DNA from: Mesocentrotus franciscanus
Lineage: Eukaryota; Echinodermata; Echinoidea; Camarodonta; Strongylocentrotidae
Length of the DNA: 64,000 nt
Direction: 5' to 3'
Assembly (NCBI GenBank): GCA_037976565.1
Contig: CP137671.1
Coordinates: 13,081,229 to 13,145,228 of the forward strand
Each line of letters begins with the position of its first letter. Within the stretch, counting starts at the first letter, position 1. Of this stretch, positions 59,387 through 64,000 are shown in pieces. The position numbers and the translations under genes were made by a program. Under the pieces are notes generated by a model, which saw only the letters and a list, made by a program, of their open reading frames with translations, was not told the DNA's origin and did no database searches.

Positions 59387-61121
59387 TGTTCTTTAAAAAA
59401 TCTTTAAAAAACTAGAGTAACATTAAGGACAAGAACCATGAAAAGATCATTTAATAGATCATATCGAGTAGACCTGTCATTTAAATATCCTTTTTCTTTT
59501 ACTTTTAGACTTGATCCATTTGCAATAAATCCCTCACAAAGGAAATTATGTCTCAGGAGATTTCATTATCAGTTGTATTAATGTTAATAAACCTATAATG
59601 ATTTTTAAAACAAGCGATAATGTCATTAACTTTTAGCATAATGGAAGTCAACAGTCACTTTGCATCTCCTCCCCATTCAACTGTCTATTCGTAATTAAAA
59701 TATAGATTATTAATGAACTAAGGCTCTAGATCAATTGTTCTACCAACAAAATTTATATAACATGCAATATTTAGAAGATTGGCGTTCGATATTTTTGCTG
59801 AAGGAGGGACACAAACTATTTTAAATATTACATATCGTAGTACAGTTTCTCGAATAACACAACTTGTAATGTAACAATTGTTGTCAAATGACAATGTATT
59901 AGTATCTTTTCTTCCGAAGACTTGAAATATTTTCTGAAAAGTAAAATATAAACAAATTAGTGAACATACGTTTTAAAGTACTTTATTCACTCCAAAAGTC
60001 GCGTTATTATGTCCTTCCAGTTTCAACGGTTTAACGGTTTGGGGGCTTCTAAGGCCCTCCCTATGATCTCGGCCGTTGAACTGCCGATCGCCGCGAAAAT
60101 GTGCATGCATGTCAAGTGAAGTGTATAGATTACTATGGTAATTTAATTGTTTTTTTTTAAATTCACTCATTTGCATATATATGGTCATTTATGCAAATAA
60201 AATTAAAATAAAAATTCACATTTTTACCCATAAATCATATATTCTTCATATTCAAACATTAGTTTTCACTACATATATTCTTTAGACCATTTGGGATATT
60301 AATACCCAAAAAATTGGAAGAGCCAGGTTATTCCTTATGTTATCTATTGATTTGATAATTTCTTATGTATTTCTTAGTTTTTTTAATTTATGTATTTTAC
60401 TGTTTTTGTTGTTTTATTTTAATTCTAACTATAATTCAACTATTTTGAACCCCCCCCCCAAAAAAAACCTAAACTATAAACAAGACCAAATAACCAATGT
60501 GTCATCTCTTTTTTGGAAAAATTAGATTTCCATATGTTTTCTACACAAATCACGAAAATGAGCGATTTTCGGGCTGACATGTGAAGACAAAAGGTCACGT
60601 GACTTTGTTACGGTAGGTCCGATATTCGAAAAAATGTACTTCAAAAGATGCGCAAGACTCGAAAGAAAAAAGTCATAAAATTTCAGCGCACGATTCTTTT
60701 GCGTTAAAATATTATCGCGAAAAATGTAGAGGGGTCTTTTAAAGCCCCCCCCCTTGGGCTAGATAGGGTAAATCTTTATTTCATAAAGCGATTATCGTGT
60801 AATCTAACGATTGTTATAATGCTAGCTCCATTCTACACTAAATGTAGAATGCATTTCTACAAGAAATAACACATTCACACCCACGCCCGCGCACAACTCA
60901 CACAAATGAATATATATAAATTATTTGAACAGGTTGGGAATTATATAGAAATAAAGGAATCCGTGCAAGAATCGCATTGTCACTAAAAGTACTTTACCAG
61001 AGAGTTAATGCCCTTCCGGCTCCAAACGGATTTTCCTCAATCAATTATGAAAACAAAGTCCGATTGCCGCCATCTATCGGTGTAATTCAGAAAAGAGGAA
61101 TTATTTCATTTACCCAATCAT
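59387..61121. other. Intergenic, no gene seen
   Basis: AT-rich. Bases 60019-60110 hold a more GC-rich block (AACGGTTTAACGGTTTGGGG). Short C-runs at 60450 and 60745 precede A-runs. No splice-supported exon was seen. Confidence 0.5.
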
Positions 61122-61125
61122 TTAA

Positions 61126-61498
61126 AAAGAAGGTTGAGTTCTGGGAAGAGGTGAAAAATAATTTGTGAGCGTTATCATTGTTATTATGCAAGTGTGGAAG
61201 AACATCAGATAAAAAAAAGTTCCCTGTGAAGCATGGCTCTTAAAATGCCTTCATTTTCTAAATATGGCATGTAACAGCATAAAAATCGGGACGGATTTTT
61301 ATGCCACATGTTCGTGTAGTCCCATATACATCTTTCTGTGTACAGTACTTGTAACTTGCCAAATTTCTTATCATTTTGATGATTCCAGAACCTTGCAGTA
61401 CACACCAATACTTATATGCTAGATGATCAACCTTTTCCGATCGATTCCACATCGTTTCTTTCACAATGCAATCGCATGACCAGAACTCAACTTTATCT
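61126..61498. mobile_element. TTAA-flanked MITE, second copy
   Basis: Flanked by TTAA at 61122-61125 and 61499-61502. Termini AAAGAAGGTTGAGTTCTGGG and, inverted, AGATAAAGTTGAGTTCTGG. It is collinear with 6445-6828, including CATATACATCTTTCTGTGTA and TAGATGATCAACCTTTTC. No coding capacity; the 67- and 92-codon minus frames are incidental. Confidence 0.88.
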
Positions 61499-61502
61499 TT
61501 AA

Positions 61503-61984
61503 GAAACAGACTGTGAACTATGAACGTTGGGTCCATATTCGAATACTTTACCTCTACGCCGATAGGTTTACTGCAACAAAACAGATTTTGATGATACTGA
61601 GATGTATTTTCTTTTCCTTTTTATAAATTTCTCAAAATATATTTACAAGGGAAATAATTGGGCAAGTCTAGGGTATGTCATATGCGTTATGAAGTATTAA
61701 TGACTTCTGTTATGGGCTTATGAACATAAATTGCCATAAAAATAATCTCATTTTATTTGATGTTTTGCCAGATCCAGTTTTAGTAGGGGGTATATCAGGA
61801 CCACTCTATGATGATCATGAACATAATGCCCTTGCCTTTACTTAAGAGTTTAAGAAGAAATGAAGGAGGGAACTTCCTTTGCTCGCTGTTGCAAGGAAAT
61901 TGCTAATTGTATCACCCGCAGTGATTTCTGTTTTATAGAAGAGAAATTTGTGAGAGCACTAGATCTACGGGATGATAGTTCTGG

Positions 61985-62025
<41 letters not shown>

Positions 62026-64000
62026 TTTGTTTTTTTTTTGTTATTTATTTATTTATTTTTTTTTTTTGGGGGTAGTATAACCGATTTGCAGAAGTATACT
62101 TTTGATTGCATCTCCACTGTTTAAGATAGCGTGATACGAAATTAATATCATCACTCATAGACACGAATTTATAGTTAATTTTTTACCAATTAGATTTTTT
62201 CCTATGTGGTCTTATATTTGTCAGCAGTCTTAAAATCGTGAATTTATTTCTTATTCGAGTACCCTTAAGCTCTTGAAGATGTTGGCAGGTTATGTGATGA
62301 CCCTTGTAAACCTGGTTTTGATATGTTATTTATCATACCTTTATCTATAAGAGAATATGCCAACTTAGGTCGTTAAAATAATTGGATGCTATGCCTATTA
62401 GCTCAAGCGGAAACTATAGAGAATATATATATACCGGTATAATTCTTTGTGGTTCGCTTTGGATAGGTGCAAAGGTAATATCAATGAAATGATCAGAGCA
62501 AACCAAAAGAAAATGAGTCGGGCCTATATATTATAATACAAAGATAGAACCTCCACCACCAAAATGATTACCAAACGCACGTTGCATCATACTAATAATC
62601 GTTCACATCCTAGGGCATAGATAGTGAGAGAGAGAGAGAGAGAGAAAGAAAGGGGAGGGGAGTAAAAATCGTAAACCCAACATTACGGCAAAAAGAAAAT
62701 GTGTATTTTTATTGTGTTGAAAACCGTTGACAATACTAATGTAAGTACTATAAGCTAGATGTAATGCTAATTGAACAATATGTTATTGGATTTTGCGCTA
62801 TAAAAGTAACAGTTGTATATATAGTGTGTGTGGGGGGTGTATGCGAGCGAGCATATGTGTATGTATGTGCGTATTGGTGAAAGGGGGGGGGGGGGTTATT
62901 GTAGGTGTGTGGGTGTGTGTGTGTGTGTTTGTGTATGTATAATTTCCGATGTACAACGATTTCTCCGAAATTTTGCAGCATAAATAATGTAAAACATTTA
63001 AAACGGCGAAACGTTGAAAATTTAAGGGCAACAAGCAATCTAATTCTCCGTTATGTTTTATTGTGTATGACAGAAGTACTTATTTTGACAATTGCGGAAG
63101 ACTAATATAAGATTTCACAAACAGTTTACTTTGAGTAAAAATTCATTTTAAATTGGTCGATAATTTCTTTATTTACATCCTCGCAACAATACTATATTCA
63201 CTGATATTATGACGTTGTTTTAATGGGGACGTTCAATATTTTGGGTGGTTTTTCCGTAAGAAGAAGGGACACATGTAACTTAAATGAATATCATGACTAT
63301 GATTTAAGTTACGATTTAAGATTTTAGATTTAAGATTATACAAACAAATAAGTGCATAAAATCAATAAATTGCGTGTTCAATATTTCTGAGTGAACATAG
63401 TGTTGATAAAATTCTGATTCGAATGTAAAGGATTGGGGCTGAAGATTGAAAAGGGGTGAGATGGGATCCTCTCCCATAATGATGTTTAATCACCTATTCG
63501 TTCGAAAATATTTGTTTAATCACTCTGATAGTTTGAAGAAATTCTAAGGTAATGAATATTACTTGTATCAAAACATCATGAAGAAGTTCATTGTGCCATG
63601 CACTTCAGATAACCTAGAAAACATGATAGCCACAAATTTGCCGTGTCAGGCGGTAACTTTTTCATAGATTGCAGTTTATCTAGATCAAAGTTCTGTTTGT
63701 TCAACGATATGAATGCAATAAATATTTCATAAACGCGATGGCGTCATATTATTGATAAGAGGAGACAAGCATTACCCCACCTATGATAATTATGGTTATG
63801 TAAATAACTATAAAATGGTTTTATGTGTGGGGGATAAAACCAATAAAAGAAATTTCTTTGAAAAAAAGAACGAAATTGGAATATAGAGTGAGTTATATAG
63901 AGAATAAAATATTAAACAAGATATCTCTGATATGCCTTACTGTCAACCTGTGAATTGTGTACAATTTGCACAAAATTCTAGAAAGAAAAATAAATCAAAT
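61503..64000. other. Intergenic with microsatellites, no gene seen
   Basis: (TA)n at about 61988-62021, (GA)n at 62628-62646, and mixed (GT)n with a G-run at 62820-62935. The rest is AT-rich. No exon, repeat end or RNA gene could be supported. Confidence 0.6.

Overview
This window is animal nuclear DNA, most likely from an echinoderm and probably a sea urchin. The evidence is spliced genes with GT-AG introns, (TACATG)n-rich intergenic DNA, foldback and MITE-type repeats, APE-type LINEs (one with a 2A-like motif) and many minisatellites. Two runs of exactly 500 N (14725-15224 and 49296-49795) are assembly gaps of unknown true size. The species call is inference.

Genes. (1) The first coding exon of a metal-responsive transcription factor MTF-1 homologue is on the minus strand (18133-18929). 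Its remaining fingers are not visible; they lie in the 14.7 kb gap or outside the window. A plausible terminal exon of a minus-strand gene is at 543-677. (2) A complete five-exon plus-strand gene for microsomal glutathione S-transferase 3 (MGST3, MAPEG family) spans 38885-45969, with every splice phase consistent and a 144-aa product. (3) A convergent minus-strand terminal exon of an MGST3 paralogue is at 48838-48926; the rest of it is lost in or beyond the second gap. (4) A broken multi-exon gene lies at 28826-30610, with a possible first exon at 24027-24084. Four exons keep matching phases, but it carries a 1-nt deletion, a 13-bp tandem duplication and an in-frame stop.

Mobile DNA. Two decayed non-LTR retrotransposons are at about 7780-10870 and 50404-54110. 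Several hAT-type non-autonomous elements have terminal inverted repeats, three of them with exact 8-bp target duplications (21877-23233, 54494-54879, 56965-59378). A TTAA-flanked MITE family has copies at 6445-6828 and 61126-61498 and a fragment near 27055. There are also a TA-flanked element (24542-25410), large foldbacks (12374-13302, 30606-31032) and two SINE-like insertions. One nested hAT-like family carries a C2H2 zinc-finger coding fragment. A retroelement Gag zinc knuckle is buried in another element.

Tandem repeats dominate much of the rest: three 1.9-2.6 kb head-to-tail units (1174-7657), a minisatellite of 130-180 bp period (15.2-16.3 kb), a 101-bp minisatellite (19.8-23.7 kb), a 3.3 kb polypyrimidine array (33.1-36.4 kb), a 35-bp minisatellite (37.1-38.6 kb) and an 80-bp array of about 26 units filling half of MGST3 intron 1, ending at the exon 2 acceptor. 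Nearly all long open frames in these arrays are low-complexity artefacts.
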